Part shown: positions 31,668 to 42,500 of the stretch, piece by piece | Numbering within the stretch: the stretch's first letter is position 1 | How the letters are laid out: each line of letters starts with the position of its first letter | Assembly (NCBI GenBank): GCA_934777435.1 | Contig: CAKVNK010000002.1 | Span: 1-64,000 of the forward strand | Reading direction: 5' to 3' | DNA length: 64,000 nucleotides | Source of the DNA: an uncultured Clostridia bacterium | GTDB lineage: Bacteria > Bacillota > Clostridia > Christensenellales > UBA1242 | The notes under the pieces: generated by a model | The model's database searches: none | What the model was told of the DNA's origin: nothing | The model's input: the letters and a program-made list of their open reading frames with translations, nothing else | Made by a program: the position numbers and the translations under genes

Positions 31668-32723
31668 ATGGCAAATGCAAGTGATTTTTTGATTGGAGCA
31701 AATGATGAACATGGTTTAAATCCGCCTACTGTGGGCAAACGTACGCCTATTATGCCTTATATCAATCGCAGTTTTTATGAAAATGAATTTAATAAGCAGG
31801 CTAAATTGCAGTTTATTTTAGCATGTTTAAGGTGCGGTTTTAGGGTTTATGATGTTCACCCAGAAGTGCAAGATATATCCGTTTCAAATAGAGTTGTAAG
31901 GACAAATCGTGCTGGGGTGAGTTTGGTTGTGACCTTTGCTTACAATGCTTCCGGCACTGGCACAACTTTTAACAGTGCACAAGGGGTGGAAGTTTATTAT
32001 AGCCCATATAACATTTATTCAAATCAAAGCAGAGTGTTAAGCCAAAACGTGTATAACAAAGTTTTGCAATTTACCGGCAGACCTGGTAGAAAAATTGGCA
32101 CATTGTCGGTTGGTATGCTTTCAAATGTGCGTTGCCCAGCAACTTTGATTGAAGCAGGGTTTATGACAAATTTTACAGAAGCAAAACTTATGCTTAACCC
32201 TACTTTTGTTTTAAATGTTGGTGAAGGTGCTTGTGCTGGCGTTTGTGAATATTTAGATGTGCCATATGTTGAACGTACACTTTCAGCATATCCAGTTTTA
32301 AGGCAGGGTAGCCGTGGCAATTTTGTTGTGGCATTACAGTATCTGATGAATATGTATGGTTTCAATCTGTCAACTGACGGTATTTTTGGTGCTGGCACAA
32401 TGCGTGCTGTGAAACAATTTCAAACCAACAACAATCTTACTGCAGACGGAATTGTGGGGCGAAACACTTGGCAAGCATTGCTTAACACCAACTCGTCAAG
32501 TCAGGTTTTATGCCGTGGCAGCAGAACAAGTGCGGTTTTGTATTTGCAAAAGTTTTTGCTTGCTTATCTTTATCCTATCACTAATTTAGACGGCATTTTT
32601 GGTGCGGAAACTGAACGTGCGGTAAGGGCCTTTCAATCAGAAAATGGGTTAACTGCTGATGGAGTAGTTGGCCCGGCAACTTGGCGTGCCTTATTTAACA
32701 GTGCTGGCAGACCACAAACTTAA
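31668..32723 (+). CDS. Amidase_3-like protein with two peptidoglycan-binding domains, catalytic site atypical
   Basis: The 351-residue protein has an N-terminal region shaped like Amidase_3 N-acetylmuramoyl-L-alanine amidases: NRSFYENEFNKQ, RVVRTNRAGV, GVEVYY, and CPATLIEAGFMTNFTEA with the catalytic-type Glu. It is followed by two PG_binding_1 domains (LRQGSRGNFVVALQYL..., LCRGSRTSAVLYLQKF...). The usual SxHxNA zinc-ligand motif reads TFAYNA, so one ligand His appears to be missing, and the GHGG motif is not evident. It may be a divergent or inactive cell-wall protein. There is no signal peptide. AAGGAG precedes the chosen ATG; an in-frame start at 31653 is less likely. Confidence 0.7.
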   Translation: MANASDFLIGANDEHGLNPPTVGKRTPIMPYINRSFYENEFNKQAKLQFILACLRCGFRVYDVHPEVQDISVSNRVVRTNRAGVSLVVTFAYNASGTGTTFNSAQGVEVYYSPYNIYSNQSRVLSQNVYNKVLQFTGRPGRKIGTLSVGMLSNVRCPATLIEAGFMTNFTEAKLMLNPTFVLNVGEGACAGVCEYLDVPYVERTLSAYPVLRQGSRGNFVVALQYLMNMYGFNLSTDGIFGAGTMRAVKQFQTNNNLTADGIVGRNTWQALLNTNSSSQVLCRGSRTSAVLYLQKFLLAYLYPITNLDGIFGAETERAVRAFQSENGLTADGVVGPATWRALFNSAGRPQT

Positions 32724-32916
32724 AGTATTATTTTTATTAAACTTAAAAACAAATAAAATTGTTTTAACTGTTTTAACAAATTAGGTGAATAATTTTAACA
32801 GAATATCTAAACGGTTTTAACTGGGCACAAAACATTTTTTACAAAATGTAATTAAAAATTGCAAAATGTGTGCGTGTTTTGCAGTTTTTTTAATCTGTTT
32901 GGTTAACCATTTAGAT

Positions 32917-33444
32917 ATGAAAAAAATTATAGTTTGTGTTATGGCTGTTGTGGCTGTGATATGTGTTGCACTAAATTTGCCAACTGAAAAACAAGTTGAT
33001 TATGACTATTTACGTATACATATCCGTGCAAACAGCAACAGCACAATAGACCAAAATGTTAAAATCAAAGTTAAAGACAATGTTGTGGCGTATCTCACAC
33101 CAAAACTTTGTGATGTGCAAACAAAACAACAAGCGGTTGATATTGTGGTAAAGGAAAGAGAAAATGTCATGCTCATTGTGGCTAACACATTAAAGGCAAA
33201 TGGGCTTGAATATGGTGCAAATGTAAAATTAACAAATGAATATTTCCCAACACGAACATATGTTAACACTACTTTGGAGTCTGGCTATTATGACGCTGTG
33301 GTTGTGGAATTGGGTGACGCAGTTGGTGATAACTGGTGGTGTGTTATGTATCCGCCACTTTGCTTTGCAACCCAAAACAACACAAACAAGGTTAAATTTA
33401 AATCTCGTTTTGTGCAGTGGTTTAAAAATTTGTTTAAAGGCTAA
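32917..33444 (+). CDS. spoIIR: Stage II sporulation protein R (SpoIIR)
   Basis: SpoIIR is made in the forespore and secreted to trigger SpoIIGA processing of pro-sigma-E. The protein has an N-terminal signal anchor (MKKIIVCVMAVVAVICVALN) and the core LRIHIRANSNSTIDQNVKIK, NEYFPTRTYVNTTLESGYYD, and DNWWCVMYPPLCF, which is highly typical. I chose the ATG at 32917 (175 residues) because it gives a clean signal sequence; an in-frame ATG at 32866 is possible. No convincing Shine-Dalgarno is visible for either. Confidence 0.9.
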   Translation: MKKIIVCVMAVVAVICVALNLPTEKQVDYDYLRIHIRANSNSTIDQNVKIKVKDNVVAYLTPKLCDVQTKQQAVDIVVKERENVMLIVANTLKANGLEYGANVKLTNEYFPTRTYVNTTLESGYYDAVVVELGDAVGDNWWCVMYPPLCFATQNNTNKVKFKSRFVQWFKNLFKG

Positions 33445-33589
33445 TAGGTGTCAAACGTAATTCAACTTTTGACGCATAATCAAATTAAGAAATATTGATG
33501 AGTAGCAATAAATTATATTTTGCTGTTGTTATAAATTTGCGTTTATTGGTAAGTATATGTTTGTAACAAACAATGTATAGGGGAGAAAA

Positions 33590-34300
33590 ATGAAAAAGTT
33601 TTTAATTTTATTTGCAGGCTTAATTTCACTGCTTGCTGGTGTGGTTGGTTCAATATTTGTGAATTTAGAAACCGAAGCCAACAGTAACAAAACTCAAATA
33701 GTGGCATCAACAAGCAATTCTGATTCAGTTTATGCTGTAACTGCAAATATAAAAGAAGTGCAAACAAGGCTTAAAAAGTGGGGGTACTATACCGGCAATG
33801 TGGACGGAATAAATGGATCTCAAACCATTGCTGCTGTTAAAAGATTTCAAAAAAAATATGGTCTAACACAGGACGGTATTGTGGGCCCTTTAACGGCAAA
33901 GAAAATGGGTATAACTTTAACTGGCAGTAGCAGTTCTTCCACTTATAACAGCAATGATAGATATTTGCTTGCGAAAGTGATTTATGCAGAAGCACGTGGT
34001 GAAAGTTATACTGGTCAGGTTGCAATCGGCGCGGTTGTGTTGAACAGGGTTAAAGATAGCAGATTTCCAAACACAGTTTCAGGTGTGATTTATCAACCAT
34101 GGGCGTTTACTGCTGTTAATGACGGACAAATAAATTTAGAACCAAACCAAAAGGCATACCAAGCCGCAGATGATGCATTAAATGGTTGGGACCCAACTTA
34201 TGGTTCTGTGTATTATTACAATCCGCAAACAGCAACAAGCAAATGGATATATTCAACCAAATATGTGACACAAATTGGTAAACATATTTTTGCAGTATAA
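33590..34300 (+). CDS. sleB: Spore cortex-lytic enzyme SleB
   Basis: SleB is a lytic transglycosylase stored in dormant spores that degrades cortex during germination. The 236-residue protein has a signal peptide (MKKFLILFAGLISLLAGVVG), one PG_binding_1 domain (about 50-108, VQTRLKKWGYYTGNVDGING), a Ser-rich linker, and a C-terminal Hydrolase_2/CwlJ-type domain with YAEARGESYTGQVAIGAVVL carrying the catalytic Glu. GGGGAG precedes the ATG. ypeB, its usual partner, follows 290 bp later. Confidence 0.92.
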   Translation: MKKFLILFAGLISLLAGVVGSIFVNLETEANSNKTQIVASTSNSDSVYAVTANIKEVQTRLKKWGYYTGNVDGINGSQTIAAVKRFQKKYGLTQDGIVGPLTAKKMGITLTGSSSSSTYNSNDRYLLAKVIYAEARGESYTGQVAIGAVVLNRVKDSRFPNTVSGVIYQPWAFTAVNDGQINLEPNQKAYQAADDALNGWDPTYGSVYYYNPQTATSKWIYSTKYVTQIGKHIFAV

Positions 34301-34591
34301 ATAAAAATAAACATCTGTTAAAATAATATTTCAAAATAAAAATTAAAAGCAAAAATAATTGATAAAAAATAATTGCTAAAATAATATTAAAAATTTAATA
34401 AATAAAAATTAAAAATATTTAAAAAATACTTAAAAATGGCGATATTTTAATAAAAAATAATAATTTATTTATATTTATATTTTAATTTTGATTAAATTTT
34501 ATGTGCCCAACAATAACAATATTTTTAAAATTTATTTAATTCTTAAGTGTTAATTAATTTGTGTTTAAAAAAATATTTTTAGGAAGGTTTT

Positions 34592-36010
34592 ATGGAAAAT
34601 AAAAAAGTTAAAAGTGAAGAATTTGAACAAAACAGCAATGTGGAACAAGACAAAGAAACAAAACAAAAAAGCAATGCTCAAAAAGCAATGCCATGGTTTA
34701 TTGTTGCTATTGTTGCATTGTTGGTGATTTTAACTTGCACATTGATTGCATATTATCAGGTGTACACAACAAGCAAGAAAAATGCAAATATTTTAGAAGG
34801 AGTGTATGCGTCAAGTTATTATTCTATGGTTGACAATGTTAACAATTTGGCAGTTGATATTTCAAAGTATTCCACACTCACAACAAGGCAAGCAAAATTA
34901 AATACTTTGCAAGATATGATGGGTGACTGTAATTATGTTTTGGCGGGGTTGAGCGTGTTGCCAATAAGCCATGACAATGTGGTGGCAACCACAAAGTTTT
35001 TTAACCAAATAAATGGTGTGTGTGAAGCCTATACAAAAGTGCTTAACAAGAATCAAGATTTAACGCAAGAACAAGAATTGCTGTTTGAAAAAATTGCACT
35101 TGTTTTGGCAGAACTTAAAGCAAATTTTAACAAGCAAAATTATGGTATGTATGACACAGGTTTTAACTTTATAGACGCTGGTGTTTTTAATGCTTCTGGT
35201 ATGAACGAATTGACCACAAGCATGGGGCAACTTGGCAGTGAAGAAGTTGAATATCCTTCAATGATTTTTGATGGGCCATTTTCAACTGCACTTGAAACCA
35301 AAGAAGTTAAAGGTTTGCCTAAAAAAGAAATAACACAAGATGAAGCAAAAAAATATTTAAAAGACACCGTATATAGTGGGCAAAAAGTAGAAATTACTTA
35401 TAACCGCACAACAGAAGGAACAATAACAACTTATGATTTTACAATCAAAACCGAAACCAACACAGCCTTTGCACAAGTTAGCAAACGTGGTGGGTTGCTT
35501 ATAAGTTTATCGGCATATGCTGAAGGTGGTGACCCTATTTTAAGGGTTGAACAAGCACAAGAAATTGCAAAGAATTTTGTTAACAATATTGGCTTTGAAA
35601 ATATGCGTCCGGTGTGGAGAGAAGAAAAGCAAAATGTGCTTTATGTAAACCTTGCACCAGTGGTAAATGATGTTGTTTATTATCCTGATTTGGTTAAGGT
35701 TAAAGTGAATTTAACCAGCCAAGAAGTGATTGGTGTTGAAGCAACAAATTATGCTTTAAATCATGTTGGAAGAAATCCGCAATTCAACACAAGCATTGAC
35801 CAAGCAGAAGACTTGTTGGGCTTTGATTTTGAAATACTTTCCGCACGTAAATCTGTTATCAGGTTAGACTCTGGAATTGAAGTTGCTTGCTATGAACTTT
35901 TTGTTGAACGTATTGATGGCACTTTCTTTTATTATGTTGATGCCAACACAAATCAAATTGCAAAAGTGATGAAGTTGGTAGAAGTTAAGGGTAGCCAAAA
36001 GTTAATTTAG
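34592..36010 (+). CDS. ypeB: Germination protein YpeB
   Basis: YpeB is required for SleB stability and localisation in spores. The 472-residue protein has a charged cytosolic N-terminus (about 1-32), one transmembrane helix (PWFIVAIVALLVILTCTLIAY), and the YpeB N-terminal domain with YASSYYSMVDNVNNLAVDIS. It then has the family marker YPSMIFDGPFSTALE near residue 230 and C-terminal PepSY-like repeats (RVEQAQEIAKNFV...). AGGAAGG precedes the ATG. It is downstream of sleB, as in most spore formers, but the 290-bp A/T-rich gap is longer than usual. Confidence 0.9.
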   Translation: MENKKVKSEEFEQNSNVEQDKETKQKSNAQKAMPWFIVAIVALLVILTCTLIAYYQVYTTSKKNANILEGVYASSYYSMVDNVNNLAVDISKYSTLTTRQAKLNTLQDMMGDCNYVLAGLSVLPISHDNVVATTKFFNQINGVCEAYTKVLNKNQDLTQEQELLFEKIALVLAELKANFNKQNYGMYDTGFNFIDAGVFNASGMNELTTSMGQLGSEEVEYPSMIFDGPFSTALETKEVKGLPKKEITQDEAKKYLKDTVYSGQKVEITYNRTTEGTITTYDFTIKTETNTAFAQVSKRGGLLISLSAYAEGGDPILRVEQAQEIAKNFVNNIGFENMRPVWREEKQNVLYVNLAPVVNDVVYYPDLVKVKVNLTSQEVIGVEATNYALNHVGRNPQFNTSIDQAEDLLGFDFEILSARKSVIRLDSGIEVACYELFVERIDGTFFYYVDANTNQIAKVMKLVEVKGSQKLI

Positions 36011-36552
36011 TTTAAATTTAAAATTGAGCGTTAACTGTTTAGAACGGTTGAATAAGCAATCAAAAAGGTTAACCTAAAATTCAATTTAAAAATATTTATA
36101 AAATAAAAAAATAAAAAATAAAATTAAAATATGCAAAAAATTAAATATTTGCATATTTTTTTGATAATTTATAAAAAAATAATTAAAAAATTAAATTAAT
36201 TAAAATTAAATTCAATTTAAATTGTAAAAAATAGGTATTTATTGAGAATTAATATGATTATTAAATATTTATTTTTAGTTTAATTATTAATAATTAAATA
36301 TTTGTTTTTTGTTTTTTGTTGTGGTATAATTTTGATATAAATATATGGGGTGTATATTTTATCTGCCGATTAAATAAAGTTGCTGTTGGATTAGTTTTAA
36401 ATAAAACCTTAAAACACAAATTTGTCTAATTGGTTTAAGTAAGATAAAAACGTGCTTTTGTGTTCAGCAATTTAATGGGTGACATAAGATGTAAATTATG
36501 TTGGCTAACAAATAATTTTGTTTTAAACGCAAAAGATAAAAGGGGAAGCATT
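36011..36552. other. A/T-rich intergenic region with the promoter and long leader of the giant gene
   Basis: Positions 36061-36300 are almost only A and T and contain nothing that I can name. The promoter at 36302-36330 starts a leader of about 215 nt running to the TTG at 36553. I saw no c-di-GMP or other known riboswitch consensus in the leader. Confidence 0.5.
36302..36330 (+). promoter_or_regulatory. Promoter of the giant surface protein gene
   Basis: TTGTTT (36302-36307) and TATAAT (36325-36330) are 17 bp apart with an extended TGG before the -10. Confidence 0.65.
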
Positions 36553-39500
36553 TTGAAAGGGAAAAGTAAATTTTTAAATAGACTGTTTGTCAGCATATTA
36601 GCAGTTGTGTTATCAGCAGGTGCTTTGTTTACTGGCGTTGTTTTAAACAGAACAAAATATACAAACGCAGTTATTGAGATTGGCAAAGATTACAGCCAAA
36701 AAGATGACGGTGGTATTGTGCTTTCAGTTGAAAAAGTTGGCATTGCGTCTACTGGTGATGATTATTTAGATTCTTCTAATTATGACAGTATGCAAAATTT
36801 TTATGCTTCGGCTGATTACGCTTTCAAAAATGCCCTTTACAAAACTGGCGGAACAAAATTTAACACTTTGGCTGTTGATAGAATCCGTGCAGGAGTGACT
36901 GAATACCCTAACTATTATTACACCGACATAGCAAACACAAAAAATAATGCAAACAAAACTGTTTATCAATCTGGCGACTACATTATGCTTGAAAACAGTT
37001 TGAAAACAAAAACTATAGATGGTAAGGCTGTTACATATTATTACACACCAAACATAACCGCTTACAATTCTGACCAAGCAAACGCACAAGAAGTTGATGT
37101 GGCAGAAGGTGTGCTTTTCAGTTTTGGTAGTTTGATTTATGGAACACAAACATCTGCGGACGGCAGTGTTACAGAACATCTTAAACGCAACACTGAAGAA
37201 TTAGAAAATGGCTACAGTTATGCAAAAGATATTCAACAAATTAATGTTAGTGCAACTCGCAATGGTGAACAAATTATTTTGCCAGCAGTAAGGCAGTATG
37301 GTGATAACAACTATCAAGATTTTACTTACATAATTCCACAAAGAAAAGGTTTTGACGGTCATTATGAATTTGTGGTGGAATATCGCCATAATGAAGAATT
37401 TAAACGTCAAACATTTACATTTGAATTGGTGTTTAAATCAACATACACCGAAGCAGAAATATTTGAAAATGGCTCTGGGCAAGCATATGCAACTTTGCCT
37501 ACTATTGCATTGCCAGACGCTGTTGGCAGAACATTTGTGCTTGGTTCAAGCAAACAATATCCAACACTCACATATGACTTTTCTAAATACACCTTGGACT
37601 ACACACACTCAGCAAATGGTGTGGTTACAAGTTACTCATACCGCCGTGTGCGTCAAGCAACAGTGGGCGAAAATTATTCACTTGTATGCACAATTACAAA
37701 CTCTGACGGCGTAACAACAAAAGAAATTGGTTTGCCAGAAGGTGAAACAAAAGCAGTTATAATGTTCACTGAAATAGGTAGTTATCAATTCAGTTATGAT
37801 TACATCTACAATGGCGAACAAAACAGCATGGGCTTTGATTTACAAGGTGACAACTTGAATATTGTTGGTTATGAACTTAAATATTCAAAAGTGGGTTACA
37901 GCGAAGCCCAAATGCGTTATATCCAAATCAACAAGCATGTGTATGACAAAGTTGTTTTGGTTGTGCCAAACGGTTTTGAAAGATACAATCAACCAACTGA
38001 TGAACAAAAACTTGGCGTAGCATATTCTATCAATGAAACCACTTTAACAGGCGAAAACAACCGCACTGGTTATGTTGATAGCACACAAGATGCACTTATT
38101 AATAGTGAATTTAACAATGTGGACTTTGATGAATTGTTTAATTCTGTTGCGGTGGTTGCAACTGAAACAAATGTTGTAACAATCAGCAATAAACTTAATA
38201 TTAATATGTTCCAACCAACAAACCAAGGTGGCGTATGGTTGGCTTCAAATTCAACTTATATTGCCAACGAAGATAATGCTGACGGAACAGTTAAAAGTTG
38301 GAACAGTTTTTATATTTACAGCACACAACCTATTTTAAGTTCAACAGTTTTGCCAGAAGGTAAAACTTGGGCAGATTATAGGGAAGAAATTACAAACTTA
38401 ACAACATTTAATAAAGTTGGTTATTATTTGGTTTGCGTGTCTATGGCAAATGATGTGAAACAAGTGTTTGCATTTAGATATACAAATCAAACATCAGTGG
38501 TTAATGTTTCAGCATTAAACACAAGCACTGGTGAATATGACTTGGCTGTTGGTTCTGGTAAATACACTAACCAAAATGTTAGAATAAGTTGGGAAGAACC
38601 AAAAGTGTTTGAACGTGCAGTGAGTGTTGGTTATTATTCAATTAAAAACACTTATTTAACACGTGACGAATCAAAGTCTAACCACACAAGCATTTTGACA
38701 GCAAACGAACTTAGGGAACAATGTTTGTTGAAAAGCCTTGAAAATGGTGCTGTTTTGGGTGGTAATTTGGCAGAAGGTGAAGGTGCTGGCTTCTTGATTG
38801 AAGCAACAAACGAAGGGCAAGCAAAAGCGTATCGTTCATTTACCATTGACCGTACAAAAATTGCTGGTGTTGGTGTTTATGCCATCCGAGCAGTCAAAGA
38901 TAACAAAGGTAACACAAGTTACGCTATTCAAACAGACGAATTAGGCGGATACAAAAAGATTGAAAGCATTGCTGACGCATTTGCAACCATTTATTGGGCG
39001 GACAAGGCAAGTGGTGCAACAATCAATGCAACCTATTATTACACTCCTATTTTAAGAGATTCAAGTTTGGCTGTTGAGTTGGTGCAAAACTCTGCAACAC
39101 AAACAATGTTTACAAATAAATATAAACTTGGTGCACAAACTGGACCATTTAAAATTGAAAAACCAACCAAATTGGAATATACAGTTGGAACTGCAAATGT
39201 GCTTAAAAATGATGGTGTTTACCTGTTTGAATTGGTTGATGAAGCCGGCAATAAAACAAGTTTTATGTTTGTGATTGACAGCAGTGAACAATACTTTAAA
39301 GTAAAAACCAATGACGGCAATTATTATAAAGACACTGTTGGTAATGAGTATTTTACAAACACTAACCTTGTGTTTGCAGATAAAGTTAATGTTGAATTTG
39401 CAACTCACAAAGCAATCGAATTATTCAGCCACAATAAAACAAACAAAACAAAAACTGAAGAAATGATTGAAATGTTTGCAAACAATGCTTCAACTGACAG

Positions 39501-42500
39501 TTTAAAACAAGTTAACTATTTTGTTGGTGTTGGTAGCAACAGTGCAATGTTGAGTGAATTGTTTAACATTTACCGCAACAAAAATTATTTAGTTGTGGCT
39601 AACACAAGTGTTGCAAGTTACAATCAAAATGACCAACAAAAATATATCGGCAACGTGGTTAAAAATCAAGCCGAACAAAACCCATATTATACAGTTGATG
39701 CAAACAATAAAGATACAGATGAATCTAATTCAACTGCATTTGTAAGAAGCATATATATTGTGGGGGCAAATCAATTTGACAAGTCAAACATATTGGCTGC
39801 AAATTCATTTATCCGTGTTGAAATCAATGATGACCACTCACTTGGTAAAGCATATTTCACAATGGACGCAAACAATTTGAAAAATGAAAATAAATTGATT
39901 GCTGACCGCTTGGAACTTTACACTGGCAAAAACATCAATGGTGCACAAGCAACCAGTGATAGTTTGGTGGCTTTCTATTGGACACAAGGCACAGGCAACT
40001 ATCTTATTAAATCTATAACATATAAATATTATTCATTATCTGTTGATAGTTATAATCAAAATATTGGCGGGTTCTATGATAACACACAATCAACTGGTGT
40101 GTTGTTCAGCAACAATGTGGATAATCAAGAAAATGTTGACGGGCAAAGGGTTGATGGTAGCACAACAAGATTCTATAACACAATCAATGTGCAGGACGGC
40201 AAAACTCAAGAAGGTTTGTATATTGTTACAAGAACTTATGCCGACAATTCCACACAAGACTATTGGTTTATTGTGGATAGACAAAGCATAATTTCAGATG
40301 TGGAAGGTTCGAATATTGGTAAATCAATCAAATTGCTTTTACGTGAAGAGGTTGGCTTTAATAGTTTCAGTAGGCTTCTGGAAGAAAAAACTTTAACATA
40401 TTATGGTAACAGTTCTACAATTCAAGAGCAAGTGCAATATACTTTAAGTTTGGCAACCAACAAATTACCATTGCAAATCAAAGTGCCAGTTGGTAAATAC
40501 TTCAAACAAAGCGAACTTAAAGCAAGCTGTTATTATGCTGGACGTTTAAATTTCACATTATATTTCTTGGATAATCAAAATCAAATTGGTGCGCCTTATT
40601 ATGTTGTTGATAATCGTGGCAACACAATAGTTACACCTGCAAAATTATTCTCAACTGCTGAATACGCAAACAGTGGATTAATCAATCAAAACACATATTA
40701 TAGTGTAGATAATGATAACGGCTATCTCTATGTTAACTTGGAAGCATATTTAACTGGCGGTTTGTATGAAAAATATATCAAAACAAACAATCAGGGCAGT
40801 TGGTTGTGGTTACCTGGTGACTATGTTGCGGTTATTGAAGATAATGTTAAAAGCTCAACAAAAGCGTTTGGCACAAACAAACTTTCAACAACTAAAACAG
40901 CAATAGGCTTTACAATCACAGCAACCGAACCTGCAGTTAACATTGCAGCGGTTACATCTAAAAATGATGATGCGCAAACAATAAGTTCAGTTAACCAAAA
41001 CACAAAATCAATGGTTACAAATGCTGAATTTGTTAAACTTGTTTTGCCTGGATATGATAAAAATTCAGAGCAGGCACAAATTGACCCAGACTTTTTAATT
41101 ATTGATAAATATGTTAATGGCAGTGCAAACAGCACCAAGTATATCAATTATCAATACAAAGATATGGGTGGCGAAATTTCAATGCCATCAAAACAAACAG
41201 ATGGTAGCAGAATTGTTTGGCTCGACACCGCACTTGTTAGAGAAAATGGCAGAGTAAATTATGAAAAGTCAGCAAAATTGCTTAAATATGTTGTAAGGGT
41301 TAGATTTAGGATTTCGTCAGACGCTGCTTATGACGAAAAATATAAAGATTGTTATATCGTTTATAGAAACGGCAACGCTGAATATTATTATGAAACTTCT
41401 TACACAATCACAATCGACCGTGTGCCACCAACACAAAACACAGACAAGTTAGAAGCCGAAGATAATTTGGTTGGCTATTACAACATTGAACATGGCACAG
41501 ATAAAATGATGGGTTTGGGTGTATGTGACACTGCTTCTGGTTTGTATTTTGTAAATCAATATACAAAATATTATCAAACCAAAGACACGGCAGATTTGTA
41601 TGCATTTGTTGTAAATGCTTCAACAGCATTTAACTCACAAGATATCGAAAAATTATATTTCCGCAAAATAACAAATGACGATTTAACATTGGCTGGTTTG
41701 AATATGCCGGTTACAAATTTTGCAACCTACACAGAAGCGGTTTATGTAAGCACAATCACTAATTTTGCTGGTATTATTCCACAAAGTTCACCTTCTGGGT
41801 ATTATGAAATTGTGGAAATTGACGCTGCTGGCAACATCAACCAATATGTGATTTTATATGCAACAAATCAAGAAAAATTAACATTTACATTCAATGCAAA
41901 TTATATTGATAATTCCGACCAAAGCATTAAAACCGAAGATGTTACACTTGATGATAACAACAACGCAATCACATTGTTTGAAATTGCAAACAGCACAAAC
42001 GACCAAGTGCAAACAAAATTGTATGATAACTTCTTCCATATTGAACTTATCAACACAATCACTGGCTACACACTTACAATCAACACAAATGCAAAAACAA
42101 AATTCACAAATTCTGGCTTGACTGCACAAATTTGTGAAGCAATCAAAACATCTGGTCGTGGCAACTATGTTTTAAAAGTTGTTTCAAGGCAAGGTGAACA
42201 AAACTTTACAATCAACTATTACGATAAAGAAAATCGTGTTGAAATCAACGTTGCAAATTTAGTTCAAATTGACGCTTTGGGCAATTACACAATCAACTTG
42301 CATGGTGCAAATATAAAAGAAAACAACATAATGTATTATGCAAAAGAGGTGGTTGTTATCTCATCAAAAGGCACACAAGTTTATACCTGCGTTGTCGATA
42401 ATGGTGAATTCAAATACTATTTAAAAAATGCTGACGGTTCACTTGCAAACACTGAAACAACAGTCATTACTGAACTTAGCGGAACATATCAAATTATTAT

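Noticed and set aside
33545..33590. Sigma-G promoter before sleB
   Set aside because: GTATA and CAATGTA are present, but the spacing is about 13 bp, too short for the forespore consensus.
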